Assembly (NCBI GenBank): GCA_015698045.1
Contig: BLAL01000285.1
Location: 3,102,001-3,166,000, forward strand
Direction of reading: 5' to 3'
Length of the DNA: 64,000 nucleotides
Source of the DNA: Rhizophagus clarus
Taxonomy: Eukaryota; Glomeromycota; Glomeromycetes; Glomerales; Glomeraceae
In this document: positions 24,640 to 34,125 of the stretch, piece after piece
Numbering within the stretch: position 1 is the stretch's first letter
Layout of the letters: each line of letters starts with the position of its first letter
Made by a program: the position numbers and the translations under genes
Notes under the pieces: generated by a model
What the model was told of the DNA's origin: nothing
The model's database searches: none
The model's input: only the letters and a program-made list of their open reading frames with translations

Positions 24640-26831
24640 TGAAAGAAAAACTTATATATATCGTTAATTACTCCATAATTTTATTATTATAATTTTTTTC
24701 AAAATGAACACTAAATAAAATATATATTATTTAGCAACGAAATATTTATGATGAAATTTTTTTTATGACCTAACAATTATTTTGCTATTTATCAACGAAA
24801 GATTTATGCAATAATTTATATTTAATAAAATTCTTTTAATTTTACAATATACCTACAGGTAAGTAGGCTATGTAAGCATACGAGGCGTTCCGAACTTACG
24901 TCTCATAAATTTTTAGGCGAAATATTGTACTTATGATTACTTAGAATTTTGCAATTATAAAATTAATTGTAAAATGATCTTTATTTTGTTAGGAAATAAA
25001 AAATAGTGTGGAACTATAAGTCAAATTTATTTAGTTCAAGGTAAGAATTTAAACCGGGAGTATAAATATATATTAAATCTGGTAATTTGATCTAGGATAA
25101 TATTTAATTTCACTCTCAAAATTTATAACGCCTAATTAATAATTTTATGGCAATTATTACGGTTCACGATTTTCCCAACCTATAAAGAAGATTCCATCTA
25201 ATTCTTCTGGAAGTTAACATAAATTATTTTCAATAGATTCCAATGACTCCTTTTCGCTCAAAAATATCTCCTACACAAAATTTAATGCTTTCTAAGTGTA
25301 TTGACTTTTTCGTTGGAAAAATTTTCCAAGAATTGGGCGGAACTGTAATCGCTAAATATAATGAATGAAATTTCATATTTTAATAATGATAATATAAATA
25401 ATACAAGTTCTTATAAGTCACAATAAATAGTAATTAAAGTTTTCTCCATAAAGATCAAATTTAGAAGTTTTGTTATAAAACGAAAGAGTCAGATTTTTAA
25501 GTAGGACTATTTTTATACAAAGTATTTTAAATTTTTCTAGTAAATTTATTAATACAATATTATGATATCAGTTAATAATTCAGAATTAATGTTTTAATAT
25601 AACGAAGAAGTTTTTGTAAATAAGACTTGATCATTTAAGTCGTTAATAAGCAATATCATTGACATTCCCTTTGACTCGTTTGGAAAGCAGCGATTATTAA
25701 GTCATTATATCTTTTCAAAAATTTCAACTAAAATCTTTCTCTAAAACGATTTATTTGCTAATATTCATGAATACAAAATAAATTTTCTCATCAAGTATCC
25801 AAAAATATCGTTCAAAGAAGGTTATAAGGAAACATATACCTGATCCTGTTGATACAAGTAGAATATTAATTTCTACCATAAAAATCTAATAGATTATCAA
25901 AAAAAAAAATTTACCAACGGACTCTATATCAGAACTATAAAAAAAACTAAAAAAATTTTCAAATACAAAAATATTTAATATTTTATTGAACTTCAACATC
26001 TACGGTTTTGTTGAATTTTTTTTTACAGTTGTTTTATGATCAAAATTTAGCTTGTTTTTGTTATATATTATACACACGAAGAAGTTCGTCTCCAAATTTT
26101 TTTATTTTTTAAAAAAAAAAAATTTCTTAAAAAACCAAAAAGGGCAAAATAAAATAATAAGTCTCTTTTTTCATGTGACAATGTTTATATTTTTGTTCTC
26201 GTTTAAGGACTAGAAATTGTTATGTTGTAATGAAATAAAAGCATTATAATGATAAAAATTATATTTTCTTTAATATTGCAGTAATGAAGTAATGACGGAA
26301 CGAATTTGAAACGTTATTAATTTGTTAAATTAATAACAAATAAAGAGACTATTTGCATAATTATACACAAATAAAAACAACTTTACTTGTATCACCTACT
26401 GATTTATTAGGTATAAATAGACTTTTACTAGAAGTTTCTTGTTTTTCACCAAATTGTATTTTAGTAAAAAACTAGCAGTCACCGGTTGCTTTATTATTGG
26501 CTAAAATTTTTTAATTCTAAAAGATAAGAGTAGAGTAGTAATGAAAAAAACGACAATGAAATCAGTTACGAAGATTAAACATAAATACTCAGATCAAAAT
26601 AGAACATATCAAATATCAAAAGATATACCAAGGCCCACGTACCTAATGATCAGGAACAAGATGCACCCTCATTTTAAATTTTTATTAGTTTGATTTATCA
26701 AAAAACATTATAAAAAAGTTCATGCTGTCAACTTGTTACAAAAAAAAAAATTATTGTGCAATCTTTAAAATAGATAAAAAAACTCCAATACGAGAAATCT
26801 AATAATTTACTACAGTAGTCTGGATATTATT
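24640..26831. other. Intergenic AT-rich DNA with F-box relic
   Basis: No intact gene. Apart from the minus-strand F-box relic at about 25150-25730, this is AT-rich DNA with several poly-A/T runs. Confidence 0.7.
25150..25730 (-). pseudogene. Decayed F-box/LRR gene fragment
   Basis: On the minus strand, pieces match the neighbouring gene at 26832-28274: the segment around 25160-25330 matches its C-terminal LPEELETFFISW and EREAL region, and the segment near 25660-25700 matches LPNESK. The middle is deleted and frames are broken. It is a relic of another copy of the local F-box family. Confidence 0.6.
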
Positions 26832-28274
26832 TTAATTATATTCTTCATCTTCAAAGTCTATAACTTTAAATTTCTTAATAACCCTTAATTTGATATATTT
26901 GTTAATTATTTCGATATTTTCGTAATTTGTGTCTAAACTATTTTCATCATAAGTAATAACGACCAACGAAAGTGATTTTTGTGGATTACGATCTATCCAA
27001 CTTATAAAAAAAGTTTCTAATTCTTCCGGAAGTAATTCAAATCGTACTGCAAATAAATGACATAATATTAACTCATAAATATTTTGTGAATATTTCGCAA
27101 CTGTTTCAAGTGCCTCCTTTTCACTCAAAAATTCACCTCCACACCGAATCTTAATACTCTCCAAATTTTTACAATTGTTAAAAATTATTTTTAATGTTTC
27201 TAATTCATTATGCTTAATTCCAATGAAAAGTTTTCTAAGACTTGGACAGAACTTAGCAATAGCTAAATTTAATGAATTATTACTACAACCATAAAAATCA
27301 CCAAAACGAATTTCTTTTAAATTTTTTCCATTGTTTTCTAGAAATTTTATTAATAACTCAATCGTTGAAAATTTTTCTTTAAATTTTATAACTTGTAATT
27401 GTGGAAAAAGAGTAGGCTGTAACTTTTCAAAATTAATAAAACTTTCATTAAGTATAAATGATAATTTAAGTTCTTGCAAATTTGAAAACTTATCAATAAA
27501 TAATAATGGAATATAATAATTTGGTCCAAAAAGTTCTAGTTTGACTAAAGTATTTGGGAGTTTTAACATTAATGAAGGAATTATATCTGTCAAACTGTTA
27601 TCTTCTAGTCCAAAATATAATACCATAATAAAGCACTTTAAGTTTCTCTGGACAGAAATTAAATCTGCTAATCCATTTGATACAATTTCTTCAACTTCTA
27701 AAGTAAATGATTGTATATTGTAACATATTTGAGATAGTTGATAAAATAAATCGGTGGAAATATTTGTATTACAGTGTAATTCTGAAAGATTTTTTAAGCA
27801 ATCCTTTGCCCCAGGAAATAAGTTAAAAGTTATATTTGGATATAGTAAAAGTACTAAATTATTTAAAGAAGAGATTTCTTTCATGAACATTTTAAATATT
27901 TCCTGCGTCACAATATGTACTTTATTGTTAAAACTTGATGATGAATTATTTTGTTGATTGTTAAGAAGATTTTCGATTTTGTAATGAACTCGATTAACTG
28001 ATAAAACTTTACAAAATGATGCATAATTGAAAATGGGAGTTTTTGAAGTCAGAGTTGAAATTGTAATTCCATTTTTATATAAAATTTCTTTTGACTCGTT
28101 TGGAAGACAAGCAATTAAAGTATTAAAATTCGAAGAACAAACATCCCTCCAAAAAATCCTCACTGAAACTTTACACCATAAACGATTAACTAACATGCAT
28201 GAATGTAAAGTAATTTTGTCATCTTTCAAGTATTCGAAAATCTCACTCAGACAGTCAACGGGAAGTTGTGACAT
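26832..28274 (-). CDS. F-box/LRR protein
   Basis: Start taken at MSQLPVDCLSEIFEYL (28274), which matches the paralogues. The frame stays open upstream to an ATG at 28358, but those 28 residues are not shared. The protein is 480 residues. The F-box (residues about 3-45) is followed by a leucine-rich region with NLSELHCNTN, NLQELKLSF, FLENNGKNLKEI and NLESIKIRCGGEFL segments. Predicted role is substrate adaptor of an SCF ubiquitin ligase. It is inverted relative to its closest relative at 32695-34125; the two share long identical stretches such as GAKDCLKNLSELHCN. The gene is followed on the other side by the end of a decayed MULE. Confidence 0.9.
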   Translation of the reverse strand: MSQLPVDCLSEIFEYLKDDKITLHSCMLVNRLWCKVSVRIFWRDVCSSNFNTLIACLPNESKEILYKNGITISTLTSKTPIFNYASFCKVLSVNRVHYKIENLLNNQQNNSSSSFNNKVHIVTQEIFKMFMKEISSLNNLVLLLYPNITFNLFPGAKDCLKNLSELHCNTNISTDLFYQLSQICYNIQSFTLEVEEIVSNGLADLISVQRNLKCFIMVLYFGLEDNSLTDIIPSLMLKLPNTLVKLELFGPNYYIPLLFIDKFSNLQELKLSFILNESFINFEKLQPTLFPQLQVIKFKEKFSTIELLIKFLENNGKNLKEIRFGDFYGCSNNSLNLAIAKFCPSLRKLFIGIKHNELETLKIIFNNCKNLESIKIRCGGEFLSEKEALETVAKYSQNIYELILCHLFAVRFELLPEELETFFISWIDRNPQKSLSLVVITYDENSLDTNYENIEIINKYIKLRVIKKFKVIDFEDEEYN

Positions 28275-28382
28275 TTTTAAAAGAAATAAAAGTTTTACGA
28301 AAGTCTTATCATCACTATATATTATTGTATTTGGTTGTGTTACAAACATTAAGGTCATGTGGTCTTATTAAATTATGGGTTA

Positions 28383-28480
28383 GGGCGATGATGTGGCGCA
28401 GATGTCAATTATACGTCTGACTGTAGAATTAGCGTCAAACCAAATTAGACGCAACCTCGTATCCAAACAACGAAATTTCG
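28383..28480 (+). repeat. MULE terminal inverted repeat, left
   Basis: Pairs with 30995-31122. The inner 40 bases, from CAAATTAGACGCAACCTCGT to CGAAATTTCG, are nearly identical between the two ends. Confidence 0.75.
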
Positions 28481-28699
28481 TATCTTTTTTTATTCTGAAA
28501 TTTTTTTTTAAAAAAAAGGTAAGTAAATGATAATAATTTATTTATATTGAATCAAAGCGCGCAAATAAGATTAGATTTTCAATTAATATCTGTTAAATAA
28601 CAAATAACACTACATATTTTCTTAAGTTTGGCCGATTATTTAATATATTCTTTGTTCCTTTTTTCCAGTTTTCTTCTTTTTTCAGGCTGGAATAGCCAT

Positions 28700-30660
28700 A
28701 GGGTCCAAATTCTCTTTTCCTTTATTATGAGAGATAGGCAGCTTTTGCTTAGAGCCACCACCTTCTATTTTTCGTCGTTTGATCGATTATACTTGTACCC
28801 GTATGTTAGCATCACTTTTTACACGAACCATCGGGTCTAAGTCACGATTTAGGTCATAAAGAAAGGATGTTAATCGGGATATAGACTTGAACTTTGCTGC
28901 ATTATTGCGATCCTTAAATTTATCCAATGCAGTTCGTAACGCTCGACCAGAATTTTGATAATCTGATTCAACTACTTCTAAGAAAGTAGTAAACTCAGAA
29001 AAGTTAATTTCTTCGACTTCACTTGGTTCTCTACAAAAAAAAATCATCAAAAAAGTGTAAATATAATATTTATAATCGAATAAAGAGGCAAAAGCTTACT
29101 CTTGCTTGGTAACCAAAGTGTTGTTTGCTGGTCTCATTTCGGTATGTAAGATTTGACTCTGTTGAGTAGGTTGCGCATGCAATGATGCATAGAAAAATTC
29201 ATTTTCGACAAGACGGCAACATAACCTAAAAAAGTAAATGAGCATAATTAATTTTGGATTTTTATTTAAATCAATACTTTTTTCGAAACTGCTCCTTGAT
29301 GTTTGCAAGGAGCCAGACATTCCAACAGGGCAAGAACACACACCAAACTCACTATTTAAAATATATGAAACATCAATATTTTTGTACTAGGTACTAAGAA
29401 TTCATTTTCCACATCAGTCTTTTGAATTGCACTTGTATTTATCGTTTCCCAACCGGGACATAGGAATCGTTTTGCAATGCTCATGCTTCCTGGATGTCTA
29501 TGTGCAATTGCAAGCAATCTCCTTTCACTCCTTTCATATCCGCTAAAAAAACAATTGGACTAATCTGTGGACCACGTCCATAAAATGCATTTGGTGGGAG
29601 AATCGTCTTTAGAAAAAGCAGTTATTATCTTTAAAATTTATTTTCTATTTTTTAACTCACATTTCGATTTCTTATATTTAAATTTTTTAATTTACTACTT
29701 GATTAGTTAAACTTATTAAAGTAATTTCTAACTCGTACGATGTAATAAAAAAGCCAAGTGGAAGAGCACCAACTGCGCAACTAGTATATAGAAGCGTTAC
29801 GGATGTATTCATATGCTGAAGCATCCATATAGCACAGTTCATTTGCTTGGAGGACTCTTACGCGCACACGACACATGAGATTTGTTACGATCCAAAGATT
29901 GAAAGATTTTCCAATGCGTGCATCATATTCTTGTAATACAGCTTTTCCACGACCTGAATTATTATATTCTCCAACAACAGCTTCTAATCGTTTAAACATA
30001 AATTCTCCATTTTGGCTTCCAAGCGCTTCCTCTCCATATTTTCGAAAAAGAGCAACAGTAGTATAATCATAACCAGGATTATGGGCTCGGTCCGCAAAAG
30101 TTTCTAATGACTCCTGCTCATTTATTGCGCGGAGATATAATGTATCTGTAAAGCAGGAGAGGCTGATTGTCCATCACTCCATCTTTAAATAAATTTAACA
30201 GCTCTTCACGAACCTCTTCTTTGACAGGACGGAAACTTAGCGATACTGCATATTTAATAACGTGATTATGTAAAAAATTTAATTCAACTTCTAACGGATG
30301 GCTGTCTGGAAGTCTGATCCAATCGGAGATAAATGGACGCATTGCAACCTATATTACGTACTCGGGCAGATTGTGGATTTTTAATTTTGCGGTTGCCTTG
30401 CTTTCCTTTACAATGTCACTATGGATGCAGTGACGACGTTCCCTAAATAGGACTCAGTTTCCTTTGACATCAAAACCTTTTGTTTGCGGCATTGTTACAG
30501 AAAACCACTCTTGTGCTTCTTTAACGCTATCAGAAGTTACATGCGTTTTCAGTTCAATTGTGCAACTTCAAAATTCTCTGCAGTTCGAACTTTTTGTTTA
30601 AATATGTACTGCTGTGGAAGAACTGGTTTTAATACTTCTGGGAGAGATTCCGGGAAAATC
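28700..30660 (-). pseudogene. MULE-type transposase, decayed
   Basis: Read from 30660 downward, domain pieces appear in the correct order but in shifting frames: an N-terminal FRERRHCIHSD zinc-type piece, an FLHNHVIKYA piece (HNH), FRPVKEEVREEL, GRGKAVLQEYDARIGKSF, then ELCYMDAS with the first catalytic Asp, CAVGALPLGFFITS, LPPNAFYGRGPQ, a SWIM-like VCSCPVGMSG that has lost its following C-x-H part, and a C-terminal tail (FLYDLNRDLDP, SIKRRK). Stops and frameshifts separate the pieces, for example at the YMDAS/CAVGA junction near 29783. It cannot make a full transposase. Confidence 0.7.
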
Positions 30661-30994
30661 TACATAATAATGATACTAAATAAAAATAACTATTTAGAAT
30701 AAAAGTTCTAATAAACATCAATATCGATTGATCTTTTAATTACGCCAAAAACATGGTTTTTTATTAGACAAACCTTTGAGATATTTGAATCTTCCATATA
30801 TTTCACAACGGTTGTGTAACACTTAATTTTTATAATATATATTTTTTTTTTTTTAGAAAAAATTCTTGTAACGTTTATTTTAGTGGTTTTTTGAGACGTT
30901 TTTGTACAATTAAAGCAAAAAGAAATAATAGTTTCGCTTGAAAGTGGGAAAGAGCATGTGGAAAAAATTTTCATAGAATAAAGTGATTATCAGA

Positions 30995-31122
30995 GCGAAA
31001 TTTCATTGGTTTGGATCACGAGGTTGCGTCTAATTTGGGGTCAGTGTTAGCTTTATCATTCACGTAAAGAGGAAAAGCGAGTGGTCAGGCGTGTAGTTGA
31101 TATCTGCGCCACATAATCGGCC
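30995..31122 (-). repeat. MULE terminal inverted repeat, right
   Basis: Inverted partner of 28383-28480, with GGTTGCGTCTAATTTGG and ATCTGCGCCACAT as the mirrored landmarks. Confidence 0.75.
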
Positions 31123-31270
31123 TTATAATTTTAGCAGTAATTAAATAAAATAAGTATAAATGATATCTCAAACCATTTTTTGAACTTATTCCACAATATT
31201 CTTATTATATTTAATTAAATCATCGCGTTTCATCACAAATCTTAAAGAAATATAATTTATGGATATTTAT

Positions 31271-31303
31271 ATTGGTTAACGTCATTTCGTGACGTTAACC
31301 AAT
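31271..31303. repeat. Perfect 14-bp-arm hairpin
   Basis: ATTGGTTAACGTCA, five bases, then its exact reverse complement. The loop is TTTCG. It is 25 bases from a second perfect hairpin. Confidence 0.85.
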
Positions 31304-31327
31304 GTAAATACCACCGTACAATATCTT

Positions 31328-31375
31328 ATTCGCGTACAATAATATTGATATCAATTCATTCAATTGTACGCGAAT
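31328..31375. repeat. Perfect 13-bp inverted repeat
   Basis: ATTCGCGTACAAT and its exact reverse complement flank 22 bases. Together with the preceding hairpin it may be the core of a small palindromic element. Confidence 0.85.
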
Positions 31376-32189
31376 GAATACATTATTGATGTGGTTTAGA
31401 GATTTTGAGAATAAATTAAATGACACTAATTATAAATAAACAGTAAAAAAAGTCTGAAATGCGTTTATTTAAAATGGGGCTAAAAATACTGGCGTTTAAT
31501 CTAACATATCTATTTATATGAAAGTAATTAATTTATTCGTTTTTATTTTATTAATTTGTAATCTGTTTAATAATCCTAATAATTGAGTGTCTAGTTTATA
31601 AACTCTCTTTGGGAGTTCAAGCTCGAGCGACTATCTGCTCGAAAGGAAGTAGTTGTAAAAGTTGTTATGCTAGTTGAAGTAGTTGTTATATTACTTACTT
31701 AGATTGTAAACGTCTATCCAAGGTAATTACGAATAATTGTGCGTTGAGATTGTTCACATGATTTTGATAATTAATGATGAAATATATTAAATAGGAATTA
31801 GTTTTTGAAGGGAGCTGGAACAATTTAATGATAATTTGTAATATATTATAACGATCATGTTTAAAGGAACAATCTTTCGTAAATCGTAATATATAAATTT
31901 TTGCATGATGTTGCAGCAAGTATTTAACTTAATACGAACCATTATAATAGTTTATTTCGTCATTATAAACTTATCATCACTCAAATTTCTATATTAAGCC
32001 TGTATTTTGAATAAGATTACCAGCGCAAAAAATTTCTTACACAAAATGTTAACAGCGTTTCTTTTATAATTCATTAGAACATAGGCCCGATCGCAGAAAT
32101 TAATTCGATAATATCTTTATTTGTTAGTTAAATTTGCAAGATAAAATCCAAATTTAAATGTCACTTTTACAAAGTATTATTCAATTTCT

Positions 32190-32320
32190 TTCTTAAAATT
32201 TTGCCCAATCTATAAAAAAAGATTCCGTGATTTCCGTCTAATTCTTCTGGAAATAATATAAATGTTCTTTCGCTCAAAAATAATCTCCCACAACAAACTT
32301 TAATACTTTCTTCGTCATAA
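32190..32320 (-). pseudogene. F-box/LRR C-terminal relic
   Basis: On the minus strand this matches the end of the F-box genes: the sequences for FISW, LPEELE and LSEREAL are recognisable but frames are broken. The relic lies directly upstream of the intact gene at 32695. Confidence 0.5.
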
Positions 32321-32694
32321 AAAACTGGATAAGAGTTTTATTGAATTATTTATCGTGAAATGAATTTAGAACACTGATCATAATAATTCTACCAAATAGT
32401 AATATATTGTCTATTTTGCATCCGACTCTCTGTGAAATTTATTTGAGAAATAACTAAGAACTTAATGAAAAGACTAATAACCAGTCGACCTAAATTATAT
32501 AATCCACTTAATTTGTTATACAACAATGTACAAATATTATAAAATATTAGATGAAGTTGACTGAAGATGATTCATTTAAATTCTTGTAATCATGATTTAC
32601 AATTTATAAATACGACAAATCATAAATGAGGCTTTTCGTTTTATTTTTTTTTTGTTTTTTTTCTAAAAAAAAAATTCTTTTTACATTTAAAACA

Positions 32695-34125
32695 ATGTCT
32701 CAACTTACTGATGACTGCTTAAATGAGATTTTCGAATACTTGGAAGATGATAAATTGGCTTTACTTTCATGCATATTGGTTAATCGCTCTTGGTGTGAAG
32801 GTTCAGTTAAGATCTTTTGGAAAGATATGAGGAACTATTGTACTTCAAATTTTAATACTTTAATTGATTGTCTTCCAAACGAATCAAAAGAAATTTTATA
32901 TAAAAATGGAATTGTTATTTCAAATCCAACTTTCAAATTTCCGGCTTTCAATTATGCATCATTTTGTAAAGTTCTATTAATTTATCAAGTTTATTCTAAG
33001 ATCGAACAACTTATTTTAAATCAACAAACCATTTCATCAAAGAATCTTGATATAAATACACATATAGTTGCGCAAGAAATATTTAAAATGTTCATGAAGC
33101 AGGTCACTTCTTTAAGAATTTTAGTTTTTTACCCAATTTCAAATATATCTTTTAACTTATATCCTGGAGCAAAAGATTGTTTAAAAAATCTCTCAGAATT
33201 ACACTGTAATTCATGTATTTCCTCCGAATTTTTTTATCAATTATCTCAAATATGTTTCAATATACAATCATTTACTATATGTTTTGAAGAAATTATATCG
33301 AATGGATTAGTAGATTTAATTTCTGTTCAAAGAAATGTAAAATGCTTAAATATGAAACTATATGACGCTATAACTATTATCAGTCTGACGAATATTATTT
33401 CAAAACATTCGAATACTATAACCAAATTATGTGTTTCTGGAAATAGACAACTTATTCCATTATCGTTTATCACTAATTTCTCAAATTTACAAGAACTTAA
33501 ATTATCATCTGATTGTTTAGATTTTGAAAAGTTACAATATACTATTTTTCCACAATTACAAGTTTTGAAAATTGAAGAAAGAATTCTAAGTGTCGAGTTA
33601 CTAGAAAAATTCTTAAAAAACAACGGGAAAAATTTAAAAGAAATTTGTATAGGTGATCATCTCCTTATTTGTAGTAATAATTCATTAAATTTAGCTATAG
33701 CTAAGTTCTGCCCAAAACTTAGAAAACTTTCTACTGGAATTAAAAATAATGAATTGGAAACATTGAAAATAATTTTTAATAATTGCAAAAATTTAGAAAG
33801 TATTAAAATTTGGTGCGGGAGTAATTATTTGAGTGAGAGAGAGGCATTAGAGGCGGTTACGAAATATTCACAAAATATTTATGAATTAATTTTATATCAA
33901 CTAAATGGACCAGTACATTTTGAATTACTTCCGGAAGAATTAGAGTCTTTTTTTATAAGTTGGACAAATCGTAAATCGCAGAAATCACTTTCGTTGATAA
34001 TTATTAAAAATAATTTTAATGTGAATGGATTAGATAAAAATTATGAAAATATTAAAATAATTAACAAATATATTAAATTAGGTGTTATTAAAAAATTTAA
34101 ACTCATAGATTTCGAATATAAATAA
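32695..34125 (+). CDS. F-box/LRR protein
   Basis: Start chosen at MSQLTDDCLNEIFEYL (32695), the family start. An ATG at 32626 would add 23 hydrophobic/Lys residues encoded by T and A runs and is unlikely. The product is 476 residues: F-box at about 3-45, then a leucine-rich region (NLSELHCNSC, NLQELKLSSD, FLKNNGKNLKEICIGD, NLESIKIWCG, LPEELESFF). Predicted SCF substrate adaptor. It is the nearest relative of the inverted gene at 26832-28274; the MULE lies between the two, so inversion or duplication around the element is possible. Confidence 0.9.
   Translation: MSQLTDDCLNEIFEYLEDDKLALLSCILVNRSWCEGSVKIFWKDMRNYCTSNFNTLIDCLPNESKEILYKNGIVISNPTFKFPAFNYASFCKVLLIYQVYSKIEQLILNQQTISSKNLDINTHIVAQEIFKMFMKQVTSLRILVFYPISNISFNLYPGAKDCLKNLSELHCNSCISSEFFYQLSQICFNIQSFTICFEEIISNGLVDLISVQRNVKCLNMKLYDAITIISLTNIISKHSNTITKLCVSGNRQLIPLSFITNFSNLQELKLSSDCLDFEKLQYTIFPQLQVLKIEERILSVELLEKFLKNNGKNLKEICIGDHLLICSNNSLNLAIAKFCPKLRKLSTGIKNNELETLKIIFNNCKNLESIKIWCGSNYLSEREALEAVTKYSQNIYELILYQLNGPVHFELLPEELESFFISWTNRKSQKSLSLIIIKNNFNVNGLDKNYENIKIINKYIKLGVIKKFKLIDFEYK

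Larger units (their letters stand above)
28383..31122 (-). mobile_element. Decayed MULE DNA transposon with long terminal inverted repeats
   Basis: Left end 28383-28480 and right end 30995-31122 are inverted copies: GATGTGGCGCAGAT, ACGTCTGAC, CAAATTAGACGCAACCTCGT and CGAAATTTC occur on the left, and their reverse complements appear in reverse order on the right. The right copy has about 30 extra bases. The interior encodes a broken MULE-type transposase. Flanks TTATGGGTT and TTATAATTT could be a decayed 9-bp target duplication, but only six of nine bases agree. Long terminal repeats and 8-10 bp duplications are normal for Mutator-like elements. Confidence 0.75.
31123..32694. other. Intergenic region with hairpins and F-box relic
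   Basis: No intact gene. It contains two perfect hairpins (31271-31303 and 31328-31375) and a minus-strand relic of an F-box gene near 32190-32320. The frame at 31695-31919 has no recognisable domain. Confidence 0.65.

Noticed and set aside
28275-28358. Upstream ATG of the F-box gene at 26832-28274
   Set aside because: The extra 28 residues are not shared with the paralogues, which start at MSQL.
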